The notes beneath the pieces were generated by a model. It worked only from the letters and a program-made list of their open reading frames with translations, had not been told where the DNA came from and did not search any database. From contig NZ_JBFRGP010000002.1 of assembly GCF_052115385.1 (NCBI RefSeq), positions 186,001 through 250,000 of the forward strand: a stretch of 64,000 bases of DNA, given 5' to 3'. This document shows positions 45,101-55,100 of the stretch, one piece after another. The position numbers and the translations under genes are program-made. Source of the DNA: Dyella_D sp052115385 (GTDB lineage: Bacteria; Pseudomonadota; Gammaproteobacteria; Xanthomonadales; Rhodanobacteraceae). Position 1 is the stretch's first letter; each line of letters opens with the position of its first letter.

Positions 45101-45749
45101 GCGCGACCGCGGTGCCGAGCAGCGCGACCAGTGGGTCACCACACATCGGATCAGCTACAAGATCAACGAGTCGTGGCAGGTGGCCGGACGCATCAACTGG
45201 TCGCGCACCAGCGACAAGGTCGACCCGACCAACAACGCACGCTTCAACGAAACCAATGTCGGCTTCGCCTGGCGTCCGTGGAACAGCGTGCGCTGGACGG
45301 TGCTGGGCAAGTACACCTATCTGTACGACCTGTCTTCGCCGGGCCAGACCGAGTCCGACAGCTACTACGACCAGCGTTCCAGTGTGTTCTCGCTGGAAGG
45401 CGTGTACCGGCTGGATACGCAGTGGGAGTTCGCGGCGAAGCTGGCCACCCGCGAGGGCGAGGCCCGCGCTGGCCGCGGCAGCGGCGCCTGGTACGACAAC
45501 CGCGCGACGATGATCGCCGGGCAGGCCCGCCGCTACGTGATGGGCGGCGTCAGCGTGATGGGCGAGTACCGCGTGCTGCGCGCCTCGGAAGGCGGCACCC
45601 GCAAGGGTTGGCTGGCCAGCGTGGACTACGACGTCAGCAAGCACTTCCGCATGGGGCTCGGCTACAACTTCACCGACTTCAACGACGATATGACCAAGCT
45701 GGGGTATCGCTACAAGGGCGTGTTCCTCAACGTCGTCGGCTATTACTGA
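42153..45749 (+). CDS. Outer-membrane barrel protein coupled to the surface-repeat protein
   Basis: A 1198-residue protein. After a 15-residue basic leader, a signal peptide ends near residue 40 (WMPAQAQ), followed by a run of eight Thr, then two beta-rich domains (about 60-330; GNALRRQNITIRGSRVRVYG and NVPEPYAVTIAGQSVPVDQQ in the second) and a long region of alternating polar/aromatic strands typical of an outer-membrane barrel, ending GYNFTDFNDDMTKLGYRYKG then FLNVVGYY. It lacks a TonB plug. GGGAGGG precedes the ATG, which overlaps the stop of the surface-repeat gene. The pair probably assembles together, with the barrel anchoring or exporting the repeat protein. A strong terminator follows. 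I do not know a characterised homologue. Confidence 0.88.
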   Translation: MNARRAHSPTKVTRTMQIRTLDAAILGVLIAGAWMPAQAQSAQAAVATTTTTTTTAQAAPAPRGRYSLDLPNGGLIWATEDPTLTSPLLNVQGSAVAAFERGQVTEPVRFQVYSNYDAFIRKMQISIYRSDDSNLTAPLATVDVAPGAVVQASWDGKLPAGTSLQVGQQLSYVLRAWGADGSVDETYPRSLQLVRPEDRQRSLEQRRQGTTGELRAMTAGQLEDRALLDSTFGGNALRRQNITIRGSRVRVYGQNVPEPYAVTIAGQSVPVDQQRKFVAEYLLPTGAHTLDVALRGSGGAASHYPLAVNVRDNYLFVVAIADLTASKSSVSGAGASALTVDSRYREGFLDEGRLAFYLKGKLEGRYLLTAQADTTERTTGSLFNGFFKADPKDVFRRLDPNMYYPVYGDDSTTYRDIDTQGKLYLRLDWDKSQALWGNYQTGFTGTQYAQYVRSLYGAAIDWRSRESTPLGDPATLLKAFASQAQTVLGHTEFLGTGGSLYYLRNTDILPGSDQVVLEVRDPATGSVVSRVNLVRGVDYDINEMQGRLLLTRPLAQIAQANVSTLFRDRPQGGYENHLLADYEYVPSGFDSNDVTAGIRGKHWFGEHLAVGGTYVDEGRSSDDYTLKGADVTLQAGRGTYLKVERSHSDAAVAPIFYSDNGGLSFIRTNPVTSGSRGGNATAVDAHADLRELGWSAREWTVGAWWRDVDAGYSVARAGQGLAVQEYGAEFTGQVRDDLRLSGRYSYAKRGSDALEQGQLQLDWQLAEKSDLIAEIRRVTETYQLRSGTGTLAALGYTQRIGSSLDVYATGQVTLDNDNGAYPTNDALTVGAKYQFGDLSNAGAEVTRGSRGNAAQVNGEYRLNPDHSLYGAYTYSVDTTALYNDSSLLAQTPDGLTLGQRWRVNDKTNLYNESQWLKSGPDTGIGHTFGMDFYPSLGWTLGFTLQDGQLDAASGAGRVNRHAGSLNAGLTDASTSWASKLEYRRDRGAEQRDQWVTTHRISYKINESWQVAGRINWSRTSDKVDPTNNARFNETNVGFAWRPWNSVRWTVLGKYTYLYDLSSPGQTESDSYYDQRSSVFSLEGVYRLDTQWEFAAKLATREGEARAGRGSGAWYDNRATMIAGQARRYVMGGVSVMGEYRVLRASEGGTRKGWLASVDYDVSKHFRMGLGYNFTDFNDDMTKLGYRYKGVFLNVVGYY

Positions 45750-45756
45750 GCGAGCT

Positions 45757-45850
45757 TGATGCCCAGGCGCCATGCCTCCGTGCAAGGAGGCATGGCGGGA
45801 AAGACGTCCGTCCCTGTCTTCCTCGCGTGCGCCTGGGCGTCTTTTTTTTT
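45757..45850 (+). terminator. Strong Rho-independent terminator with nested stem
   Basis: GATGCCCAGGCGC (from 45758) pairs with GCGCCTGGGCGTC (to 45841, one G-T pair) and is followed by ten T residues. Inside, GCCATGCCTCC-gtgcaa-GGAGGCATGGC forms a perfect 11-bp hairpin, giving a branched structure. It ends the surface-protein operon eight bases after the barrel gene. Confidence 0.85.
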
Positions 45851-45885
45851 TGCCATTCGATGCTCTCCGCCGCAGGCCTGGAGAC

Positions 45886-45897
45886 TTGGACGTCTAA
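45886..45897. promoter_or_regulatory. Candidate operator TTGGACGTCTAA
   Basis: Shares the GACGTCTAA core with the site at 26906-26917. It lies about 380 bp upstream of the alpha-galactosidase gene. The intervening 45851-46275 region holds no gene that I can support, apart from this and the inverted repeat at 46003. Confidence 0.3.
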
Positions 45898-46002
45898 TTG
45901 CCATCGGCAACGCGTCACGCATCCGCGAAATACATCGCACCACAGCTCGATGTTGCATCGCAGCTTGATCTCTCGCACCCGCCCATCCAATGTTCGGCCC
46001 TG

Positions 46003-46018
46003 ATCATATTTGTATGAT
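46003..46018. promoter_or_regulatory. Candidate operator ATCATA-TTTG-TATGAT upstream of alpha-galactosidase
   Basis: A perfect 6-bp inverted repeat with a 4-bp spacer in AT-rich DNA about 260 bp upstream of the GH27 gene. TATGAT also matches a -10 box. A related half-conserved sequence, ATAAAT-TTCG-TATGAT (48743-48758), lies upstream of the autotransporter. The GntR regulator encoded between these two targets is the obvious candidate to bind them, but this is inferred. Confidence 0.4.
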
Positions 46019-46275
46019 TAACTGACTAACGGGATGTCGAGGGGCATTCCAGTCCGATCGCTGGCCTCGAGCATCTCGGCCTGGTCGGGAAGCAGAGCAG
46101 GGCAATCGTTGAGCAGCAAGGTGCCGATGGCGCCGGATGAGTGGTCGCGCCTGCGGCGCGCCACCGCGCATCCGCGCATCACGGCGAGTTTCCCCGGACG
46201 GGCGGCGCGTCTCCCTCCCAGCTTTACCGCGCGCCGCCCGTCGTTTTTTTGTCGACCGTCGTCTGGAGAGATTCG

Positions 46276-47478
46276 ATGAAAGTGTGTTCCGCAACGATGA
46301 CCCGCCTCGCCGCGTGTGTCGCGGTGACCTTCGCCACCGCTGCGTTCGCCGACGAGGTCAAGCCGGAGTGGTCCAGCGCCGCCGTGCCGCAGATGGGTTT
46401 CAACAACTGGAATTCCACCCACTGCCGCGACGAGTTCAACGAGGACATGATCCGCGGCGTGGCCGACAAGATGATCAGCAGCGGCCTGCGCGACGCGGGC
46501 TACCGCCATATCAATCTCGACGACTGCTGGGCCGACTGGCAGCGCGACAAGAGCGGCAACCTGCAGCCGAACCTCAAACGCTTCCCGCACGGCATCAAGG
46601 CGCTGGCCGACTACGTGCATTCCAAGGGCTTCGCATTCGGCCTGTATTCCAGCGCCGGCACCAACACCTGCGAGCCGCACGAGGCGAACCGCGGCTTCCC
46701 CGGCGGGCTGGGTCACGAGAAGCAGGACGCCGCGTTCTTCGCCTCGGTCGGCGCGGACTACCTCAAGTACGACAACTGCAATAACGAGAAGAAGCCCGCC
46801 AAGGAACGCTACAGCGCGATGGGCGAAGCGCTGCGCGCCACCGGCCGGCCGATCTTCTACAGCCTGTGCGAATGGGGCGAGAACAAGGCCTGGCTGTGGG
46901 GCGCCGATCCCAAGGTCGGTGCCTCGTCCTGGCGCACCACCGGCGACATCAGCGACAAGTACGACTCGATGCTGAAGATCTTCAAGGAGAACGTGGTCCT
47001 CGACGCCTACGCCGGCCCCGGCCACTGGAACGACCCGGACATGCTCGAAGTCGGCAACGGCGGCATGACCGACGTGGAATACCGCTCGCACTTCAGCCTG
47101 TGGTCGATCATGGCCGCGCCGCTGCTGATCGGCACCGACCTGCGCAAGATCAGCCCGTCCGCGCTGGAGATCCTGTTGAACAAGGAAGTGATCGCGGTCG
47201 ACCAGGATGTCCTGGGCAAGCAGGGCAAGCAGGTGCGCGATGCCAAGGGCATCCATGTGATCGTCAAGCCGATGAAGGATGGCAGCAGTGCGGTGGCGGT
47301 CTTCAATGAGGGTGGTGCGGCGCAGGACGTGGCGGTGAGCGCGCAGGAGGCAGGGCTGAAGGCCGGGAAGTACCGGATGCGCGATCTGTGGAAGCATACC
47401 GATGCGCAGGGCGATGGCTCGATCAAGGTGAAGCTGGAGCCGCATGCGACGGTGATGTATCGGATCTCGGCGATGTAA
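46276..47478 (+). CDS. Secreted GH27 alpha-galactosidase
   Basis: A 400-residue glycoside hydrolase family 27 enzyme, which removes terminal alpha-galactosyl residues from oligosaccharides or galactomannan. A signal peptide ends near residue 25 (ATAAFA). The TIM barrel begins with PQMGFNNWNSTHC; the catalytic nucleophile is Asp166 in YLKYDNCN and the acid/base lies in WNDPDMLEVG (Asp253/Asp255). A C-terminal beta domain follows from about residue 315. The ATG at 46276 has GGAGAG upstream. A FadR-type GntR regulator follows 190 bp downstream and two candidate operators lie upstream, suggesting sugar-responsive control. Length and motifs are normal for the family. Confidence 0.93.
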   Translation: MKVCSATMTRLAACVAVTFATAAFADEVKPEWSSAAVPQMGFNNWNSTHCRDEFNEDMIRGVADKMISSGLRDAGYRHINLDDCWADWQRDKSGNLQPNLKRFPHGIKALADYVHSKGFAFGLYSSAGTNTCEPHEANRGFPGGLGHEKQDAAFFASVGADYLKYDNCNNEKKPAKERYSAMGEALRATGRPIFYSLCEWGENKAWLWGADPKVGASSWRTTGDISDKYDSMLKIFKENVVLDAYAGPGHWNDPDMLEVGNGGMTDVEYRSHFSLWSIMAAPLLIGTDLRKISPSALEILLNKEVIAVDQDVLGKQGKQVRDAKGIHVIVKPMKDGSSAVAVFNEGGAAQDVAVSAQEAGLKAGKYRMRDLWKHTDAQGDGSIKVKLEPHATVMYRISAM

Positions 47479-47505
47479 GTCGCCCCTATGGGCGCCGGCG
47501 TTGGC

Positions 47506-47590
47506 GTAGGTTGGGGTGAGCGCAGCGAACCCCAACACGGCGCCTGACGGGGCATGGCCGTTGGGGTTCGCCGCACTCGCCCCAACCTGC
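47506..47590. repeat. REP-type palindromes, inverted pair (family GTAGGTTGGGGTGAGC)
   Basis: GTAGGTTGGGGTGAGCGCAG...CGAACCCCAAC (47506-47535) and the reverse-oriented GTTGGGGTTCGCC...GCCCCAACC (47560-47590) lie 27 bp after the alpha-galactosidase stop, between it and the GntR gene. The same pair layout occurs at 13058-13145. Confidence 0.85.
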
Positions 47591-47669
47591 GCCGGTCGCG
47601 GCGGCTTGAAAAAGTTGGCAAGATCGCGCCGGATTACACCCTCGCCACCCCGCCAAGGACGCGCCCTCC

Positions 47670-48392
47670 ATGAGGAAGTCGAACGTCGTTCGCAACTTGT
47701 ATGGACACGTGATGCAGGAGATCGGCCAGCGCATCGTCAGCGGCAAGGTGCAGCCAGGCGAGGTGCTGCCGCGCGAGGAGACCCTCGCCGAAAGCCTCAA
47801 CGTCAGCCGCACCGCGCTGCGCGAGGCGATGAAGGTGCTTTCCGCCAAGGGCTTGATCGAATCGCGTGCCGGCGTCGGCGCGCGCGTGCAGGAAGAGCGC
47901 TACTGGAACCAGCTGGACGCCGACGTGCTGGCCTGGCGCTGCGCCTCGATGCCCACCGACGACTTCATCGACAAGCTGGTGGAGATGCGCGAGGTGATCG
48001 AGCCGGCCGCGGCTGCCGCAGCGGCGCGCCGTCGCACCGAAGCACAACTGGCCGAGATCCAGTCCGCCTATGAGGCGATGGATACGGCGCAGACCCTGGA
48101 TGCCTGGGCCGACGCCGACCTGCGCTTCCACGAGGCGGTGCTGCAGGCCACCGGCAACGAGTTGTTGTCCTCGCTGTTCGCGGTGATCGACACCGCGCTG
48201 GGCACCTTCTTCGTGCTGTCCGCGCGCAACGCCAGCAACTTCAAGTATTCGCTGCCGCACCACCAGAAGGTGCTGGAGGCGATCCGCCGCAAGCAACCCA
48301 AGCTGGCGCATGCAGCCATGCTCGCCATGATCGCCGACTCCCAGGCCAACCTGCGCAGCGCCCGCGGCAAGGCGCGAAAAACCAAGGCGTGA
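47670..48392 (+). CDS. GntR-family (FadR subfamily) transcriptional regulator
   Basis: A 240-residue repressor-type regulator. The winged helix-turn-helix occupies residues about 10-72 (IVSGKVQPGEVLPREETLAE, then SLNVSRTALREAMKVLSAKG), followed by an all-helical FCD effector domain (about 95-225) with RFHEAVLQATGN and HHQKVLEAI, where His and Asp residues usually bind metal and a sugar acid or similar ligand. It lies between the alpha-galactosidase and the autotransporter genes. Candidate operators with TATGAT halves occur upstream of both. No effector can be named. Confidence 0.9.
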   Translation: MRKSNVVRNLYGHVMQEIGQRIVSGKVQPGEVLPREETLAESLNVSRTALREAMKVLSAKGLIESRAGVGARVQEERYWNQLDADVLAWRCASMPTDDFIDKLVEMREVIEPAAAAAAARRRTEAQLAEIQSAYEAMDTAQTLDAWADADLRFHEAVLQATGNELLSSLFAVIDTALGTFFVLSARNASNFKYSLPHHQKVLEAIRRKQPKLAHAAMLAMIADSQANLRSARGKARKTKA

Positions 48393-49148
48393 GCTTGGGT
48401 GCAAGGGCCGCTGGGTGGCTCGTGCGGGCGATCGACCGGTGTGCCTGAGCGTTCGGAGCAGTTCGGGTACGCGGATCGGCATCGTCGCTCCTGATGAGTT
48501 TTTATGTCATGCACGGCATGCGCTTCTGCCGCTGACCCAATGGAAATCCGCACGGGCAGGTCGAGCCGGAGCATTGCCTCGCGTCTCGCCAGCCAGTCTT
48601 TAATCGCTTTGTATCGACTTGTCGACATCCGTGCCGCTGCGCTCGCCTTAGCTTTGTGAGCGCGCCATGCCCGTCTCTAAAAAGATCAAGATGAATCGAC
48701 GGATGTACCAGTAAGTGAACTTACGCACACCTTGCGACGGTAATAAATTTCGTATGATGATTGGACAAGGGACAGGGGTGTCTCGCCGCACTGGCTAACG
48801 ACACCGGCATCTGCCGGCCGCCGTCCGACGTGTTTGAAGACACTGGCGCTCGTATGGAACAGCGCCGGAGGGGGACTGTGAGCTCTTCAACTGGCAAGGC
48901 TGTCGTGTTTAGACGATCCGTAACGCAGGTGTCGCGAGCCATTCGCCTCGCGGGTATTTGCGTGCGCTTGAAACGCCGCTTCACGCCGCTCGCGTTGAGC
49001 CGCGTCGACCAGGCGCGACCACCGCCGCTCCACTAGCCGGCCGTACGCCGGCACCACCACGCGCGCTGCGCCGCGCCTTCCATCTTTCCGTCGCCGGTGG
49101 CCGCAGGCCGCCGTGTGGATGCTGCTTGCTTTCGACAGGGGACAATCA
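48393..49148. other. Intergenic region upstream of the autotransporter gene
   Basis: This 756-bp stretch includes a 15-codon frame (48667-48714, MPVSKKIKMNRRMYQ) of uncertain meaning, a perfect palindrome GTAAGT-GA-ACTTAC (48711-48724), and ATAAATTTCGTATGAT (48743-48758), which shares TATGAT and spacing with the inverted repeat at 46003. TTGCGA (48732-48737) and TATGAT (48753-48758) could be a promoter, though the 15-bp spacer is short. The remaining 350 bp to the autotransporter ATG is GC-rich with several stems, for example CGCGAG/CTCGCG near 48930-48950. No gene is supported. Confidence 0.5.
48743..48758. promoter_or_regulatory. Candidate regulatory site with TATGAT half
   Basis: ATAAAT-TTCG-TATGAT aligns with the 46003 inverted repeat at 12 of 16 positions; the right half is identical and the left half degenerate. 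It is 390 bp upstream of the autotransporter start and directly follows the GTAAGTGAACTTAC palindrome. It could be a second target of the GntR protein or simply a -10 box. Confidence 0.3.
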
Positions 49149-52100
49149 ATGAATCGTGTATTCCGCATCGTGTGGTCGCGGACCTTGAACGCCTGGGTCG
49201 TCGCTTCCGAACTGGCTGGCCGGCATGGCAAGGGGCATGGCCGTCCCGGTGCTGCGGGTGCGGATGCGCGTAAGCGGTCGACGCGGTCTTCCGTGGCGAC
49301 CTGGACCTTGCGCCTGGGCGTGCTCGCGGCGTTGTATGCGCCACAGGTGCTGGCAGCGGATCGCTATTGGGACGTCAACGGCGGTTCGGCCGGCAGCGGC
49401 GGCAGCGGCGATTGGGACACGATTTCGCAGTATTGGAATGCCGCCAGCGATGGCGTGGCCGGTCCGTTCTATACCTGGAACAACGCCGCGATCGACAACG
49501 CGATCTTCGCCGGCACCGCGGGCACCGTCACGCTGAAGACGCCGATCACGGCGAACACGCTGACCTTCAGCCTCGCCGGCTACGTGCTCAACGGCAGCAC
49601 GCTCAACCTGGCCGGCACCACGCCGACCATCGCGGGCAGCGCCACCATCAATTCGGTGATCGCCGGTACCGCGGGGCTGACCAAGTCGGCGGCCGGCATC
49701 CTGGCCTTGGGCGGGGCCAACACCTTCAGCGGCGGCATCAACCTCACCGGCGGCACGCTCGCCGTCACCAGCGACACCGCCCTCGGTGCCGCGAGCAACG
49801 GTGTCACGATGGCTACCGGTACCACGCTCTCGGCCAGCGGCGGCCAACTCGCTTCCACGCGAGTGGTGACGTTGACCGGCGGCACGGCCACCCTGGCAGG
49901 CAATGGCGTCGGCTATGCCCGTTTCACCGGCACCGGCAACGTGAACGCGAGCAGCGGCGTCGTCATGGGCAATGCCGCCAGCGATTACGACGGCGTGACC
50001 AACTTCTATAGCGGCGGCACGTATGGTTTCACCTCGATCGGCAATATCGGCGAGGCCAGCTCGTTCGGTGCGCCGACGACGGCTGCCAATGGCCTGATCA
50101 TCGTCCAGTCGGGAAGTGGCCTCGGCGGCACCTTGAACTACAGCGGCGCCGGCAACACGTCCAATCGCGATTTCCGCTTCACCAATACGTCCGCCGCCGG
50201 AACGGCATTGCGCAACGTCGGCACCGGCACGCTGGTGCTGACCGGGAACATCGCCTTGACCGGCGCCTGGCTGACCGGCCACAACATGCAGGCGGTATCG
50301 GGCGACATGCAACTGCTTGGCACGATCAGCGGTACGTCGGACCGCGTCGTCGCGTACGGTGGTAGCGCGGGCCGCACCATCGCGCTGGGCGGCTCCAACA
50401 CCTACACCGGCCCGTCCACCATCAACACGATCACGGTGATCGCGCCGGTGCTGGCCGACAGCGGTACCGCCAGTTCGTTTGGCGTCAATACGCTGGGCAA
50501 TCTGAACCTGCAGAACGGCATCCTGCGCTACGTCGGTGCGGCGACCTCGACCAACCGCACGCTCACCTCCGACGGCACCAGCGCGTTCTACAACGATGGC
50601 ACGGGTGCGCTCGCGTACACCGGGCAGATGGCTTTCGTCACCGGCGGCGTCGACACGCTCACCCTGGGTGGCAGTTACGCCGGCACCAATACGGTGAGCG
50701 GCGCCATTTCCAACACCGGCAACCTGGTGATCAACGGCAGCGGCAATTGGTTACTCAGCGGTGCCAACACCTACGTGGGCACCACCACCGTGCAGGCCGG
50801 CACGCTCACCGCGGGCAGTGCCGATGCATTCGGTACCTCGAAGGGCCTGATCGTCAACGGCGGTGCGCTGAATCTCAACAACTTCTCCGTCAGCACGCCG
50901 TCGCTGGCCGGTACGGGCGGCACGCTGAACCTCGGCAGCGGTACGCTCACCCTCAATGCCACCGCGGGCAGTGCGGCGTATGCCGGCAGCATCGCCGGCA
51001 CCGGCGGCCTTACCAAGATCGGCGCGAGCACGCAGACGCTCACCGGCGCCAACACCTATACCGGCGCCACCACGATCGGCGGCGGCACGCTGGCGCTGGA
51101 CTTCACGGCGGCCGGCGCACCTGCCAGCAACATCATCAGCGGCAGCTCGGTGCTCAACCTGGGCGGCGGTACGCTGTCGATCAAGGGCAAGGCCGGGGCG
51201 AACAGCCAGAACTTCAACGGCCTGACCGTCAGCGCCGGCAGCAACCGCATCAGCACCACCGCCGGCGGCACGCTGAGCGTGGGCCTGGGTGCGATCAACC
51301 GCAGCGGCGGCCTGCTCGATTTCGGTTTCAACACCGGCGCCACCATCACCACCACCCATGCGGACGGTGCGCTCGGCGGCTGGGCCACGGTCAACGGCAC
51401 GGACTACGCGCAGGTTACGGGCGGCGTGATCACCGCCTTTACCTCGTATGCCAACAAGGACAATGCGGCCCTGTGGCTCAACGGTGACATCGTCAGCGAC
51501 GAGGGCGGCAATGCCAACACGCCGTACTTCGGCACGGTGAACGGCGACGTTGCGCTCGGTGGCCTCAAGGTCACCGCGCCATCGAATTCGGCGGTGAACA
51601 TCGGCGCAGCCAATACGCTCAGCGTGGACGGCAGCATCATCGTGTCGCCCTCGGCCAATAATGCCGCGCAGACCTTCCAGGGCGGTTCGATGACCGGCGG
51701 CGCCGGCGGCAGTCCGCTGGGCGTGCTGCAGAACAGCGGCGGCAGCTTCAACATCCTTGCCACCATCGTCGATAACGGCGGCGCCACCAGCTTTATCTCC
51801 GGCGGCTCGGGTACCGGCTCGGTGGTGCTGAAGGGCAACAACACCTATACCGGCGCAACCACGGTCAGCGGCGGCACCTTGCAGTTCAACAGCGTCGCCA
51901 ACGGCGGCGCGGCGAGCGCCATCGGCGCGTCGGGCAATGCCTCGTCCAACCTGGTGATCGAGAACGGCACGCTGCGCTATATCGGCGCCACTGCCAGCAG
52001 CGATCGCGGCTTCACCCTGGTCAACGGCGGGCCGTCACGCACCATCCAGGTCGACGGCAACGCCAACCTCGCGTTCGGCGGCGTGGTCACCAGCCCCGAC

Positions 52101-55100
52101 GATGCCGGTTTCATCAAGACCGGCACCGGCACCTTGACGCTGTCGAACGCGGCCAACGATTTCGTCGGTGCGGTCACCGTCGGCAACGGCACGCTTTCCG
52201 TCGGTACGCTGGCCAATGGCGGCGCAGCCAGCGGCATCGGTGCGGGCACGAGCGATCCGGCCAGCCTGGTGCTGCAGACCGGCGGTGGCCTGCAATACAC
52301 CGGCGCCACCGCATCGACCGATCGCGGCTTCACGCTCGGCTCCGGCGTCGGCCGCGTCGACGTGGCGCAAGTGGCCACCACGCTTACGGACAGCGGCACG
52401 GTGATCGGTGTCGGCAGCTTGACCAAGGAGGGCGCCGGCACCCTGGTGCTGTCCGGGACCAATACCTATAGCGGCGGCACGACCGTCAACGCGGGCACCC
52501 TTCGCGCCGGTTCCAACCAAGCGTTCGGCGGCATCGCCACGGGCGCGGGCGCGGGCCGCCTGACGGTCAATGCCGGCGCGACCGCCGACCTGGCCGGCAA
52601 CAAGGTGTGGGTGGGCGGACTGTGGGGCGCAGGCAACGTCACGCTCAGCACCGGCACGTTGCAGATCAACAACACCGGCAGCTTCACCGGTGCCATCAGC
52701 GGCACCGGTGGCGTGTCGGTGGCCAGCTCCACGCAGACCATGAGCGGCTGCGGCAATACGTATACCGGCGCCACCCTGCTCAGTTCCGCCACGCTCAGCG
52801 TCGACTGCCTGGCCAACGGCGGCCAGGCCAGCGGCCTCGGCGCGTCCAGCAGCGCGCCGGGCAACCTCGCGCTCAACACCGGTGCAGTGATCTACACCGG
52901 CGCCAGCGTGAACATCGACCGTGGCATCCAGCTCGTCGGCAACGGTGCGCTCAACATCGCCAATGCCGCCACCACGCTGGGCGTGAGCGGCATCATCCAG
53001 GGCGGCGGGCAGTTCCAGAAGCAGGGGCCGGGCACGCTGGTGCTGAGCGGCGCCAACACCTACACCGGCGGCACCTATAACCGCGGCGGCGTGCTGCGCG
53101 CCGGTATCGCCAATGCGTTCGGGCCCGGCTATATGGCGGTCGACAACAGCGCGGGCACGCTGCTCGATCTCAACAGTTTCAACACCAGCCTCAGCTATTT
53201 CTATGGCGGCGGCGCGGCCGGCGGCAACATCGACCTGGGCAGCGCCACGCTCACGGTGATCAACGGCGCCAGCAGCCAGGCCGCGGCTACTTACGCCGGC
53301 GTGATCAGCGGCAGCGGCAAGCTGGTCAAGAACGGCGGCGGTATCGAGTACCTGTCCGGTACCTCCAGCACCTACACCGGCAGCAACACCGTCAACGCCG
53401 GCCAGTTGCAGGTGTTCAAGCTCGCCGACGGCGGCAGCGCCAGCTCCATCGGCGCGTCCAGCGTCGGCGCCGGCAACCTCGTGCTCAACGGCGGCACCCT
53501 TATGTACGTGGGTGCCGGCGACAGCACCAACCGCTTGCTGACCCTGGGCGCCTCCGCCAGCAGTGCGCTGGATGCGTCGGGCACCGGCGCGGTGCAGTTC
53601 AGCAATACCGGGGCGCTGGTCTTCAGCAGTCCCAACACCACGCAGACCGTCACCCTGACCGGTACCAGCACCGACAACAACAGCCTGGCGCTGCAGCTTG
53701 CCGACAACGGCAGCGGCAAGACCTCGGTGCGCAAGACCGGCACCGGTACCTGGATCCTGCGCAACCCGGCCAGCACCTATACCGGCGTCACCACCATCAT
53801 CGGTGGCGTGCTGGGCGTGGACAAACTCGCCAACGGCGGCCAGGTCAGCAGCCTCGGGCAGTCGTCCAACGCCGCCGCCAACCTGGTGATCGGCAGCGGC
53901 GCCACGCTGCGCTATACCGGCGCGGGTGACACCACCGACCGCCTGTTCACGCTGTCCACCGGCTCCAGCGTGATCGAGTCCTCCGGCACCGGCGCAATCG
54001 TGTTCGCCAACACCGGCTCGGCCGCCTACGCCGGCACCGGCAACCGCACGCTGGGCCTGGGCGGCAGCAACACCGGCCTCAACGTGATGGGCGGCAGCAT
54101 CATCGACGCCTCCGGCGGCATCACCACGTTGGCCAAGAACGACGCGGGCACCTGGGCGCTTACCGGCACCAATACCTACACCGGCAATACGGTCGTCAAC
54201 GGCGGCATCCTGCAGCTCGGCGCCGGTGGCACCACCGGTTCGATCGCCAGCGCCAACGTGATCGTCGCGGCCGGCACGCTGGCGTTCGACCGCTCCGACA
54301 GCTCGACCGTGCCCGGCACCATCTCCGGCGCCGGCAATGTGCTGCAGCAGGGCACGGGCACCACCGTGCTCACCGCCGCGAATACCTATACCGGCGGCAC
54401 CACCATCGGCGCCGGCACGCTGCAGCTCGGCAACGGCGGTGCCAACGGCAGCATCCTCGGCGACGTGGTCGACGACGGCACGCTGGCCTTCAACCGTTCG
54501 GACGTCTATACCTTCGGCGGCCTGGTCTCCGGTATCGGCGGCGTCACCCAGCTCGGCAGCGGCACCACCGTGCTCACCGCTACCAACAGCTACAAGGGCG
54601 CCACGGCGGTGCAGGCCGGCACGCTGCTGGTCAACGGCGACCAGTCCGGCGCCACCGGCGCCACCAGCGTGCAGAACGGCGGCACGCTCGGCGGCAAGGG
54701 CATCATCGGCGGCGACGTCAACGTGGCCAACGGCGGCGCACTCAATCCGGGCGACGCCGGCGCGGCGGGCACGCTTACCGTCAACGGCAGCCTGGCGCTG
54801 AATGCCGGCGCCGCGATGAATTACCAGTTCGGCCAGGCCAATGTGGTGGGAGGTGCGCTCAACGACTTGACCGTGGTGCACGGCAACCTCAACCTGGACG
54901 GCACGCTCAACGTGGCCGCCACGCCGGGCGGCAGTTTCGGCCCCGGCTTGTATCGCATCATCAGCTACGACGGCACGCTGACCGACAACGGCCTTGCGCT
55001 CGGCAGCACGCCGTCGGGCACCTTCCAGGTGCAGACCTCGGTCGCGCACCAGGTGAACCTGCTCAACAGCGGCGGCCTCACGCTCAACTTCTGGGACGGC

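Noticed and set aside
42153..45749. Conventional TonB-dependent receptor
   Set aside because: The C-terminal half is barrel-like, but there is no recognisable TonB box or plug domain; the N-terminal half is made of other beta domains.
46020..46270. A minus-strand frame ending in LLLNDCPALLPDQAEMLEAS, considered as a gene remnant
   Set aside because: The peptide looks somewhat protein-like, but most of the frame is antisense to the alpha-galactosidase and no family is recognisable.
48480..48628. A minus-strand frame beginning MSTSRYKAIKDWLARREAML upstream of the GntR gene end
   Set aside because: The first 50 codons look plausible, but the frame continues antisense into the GntR coding region, with no ribosome site or homologue known to me.
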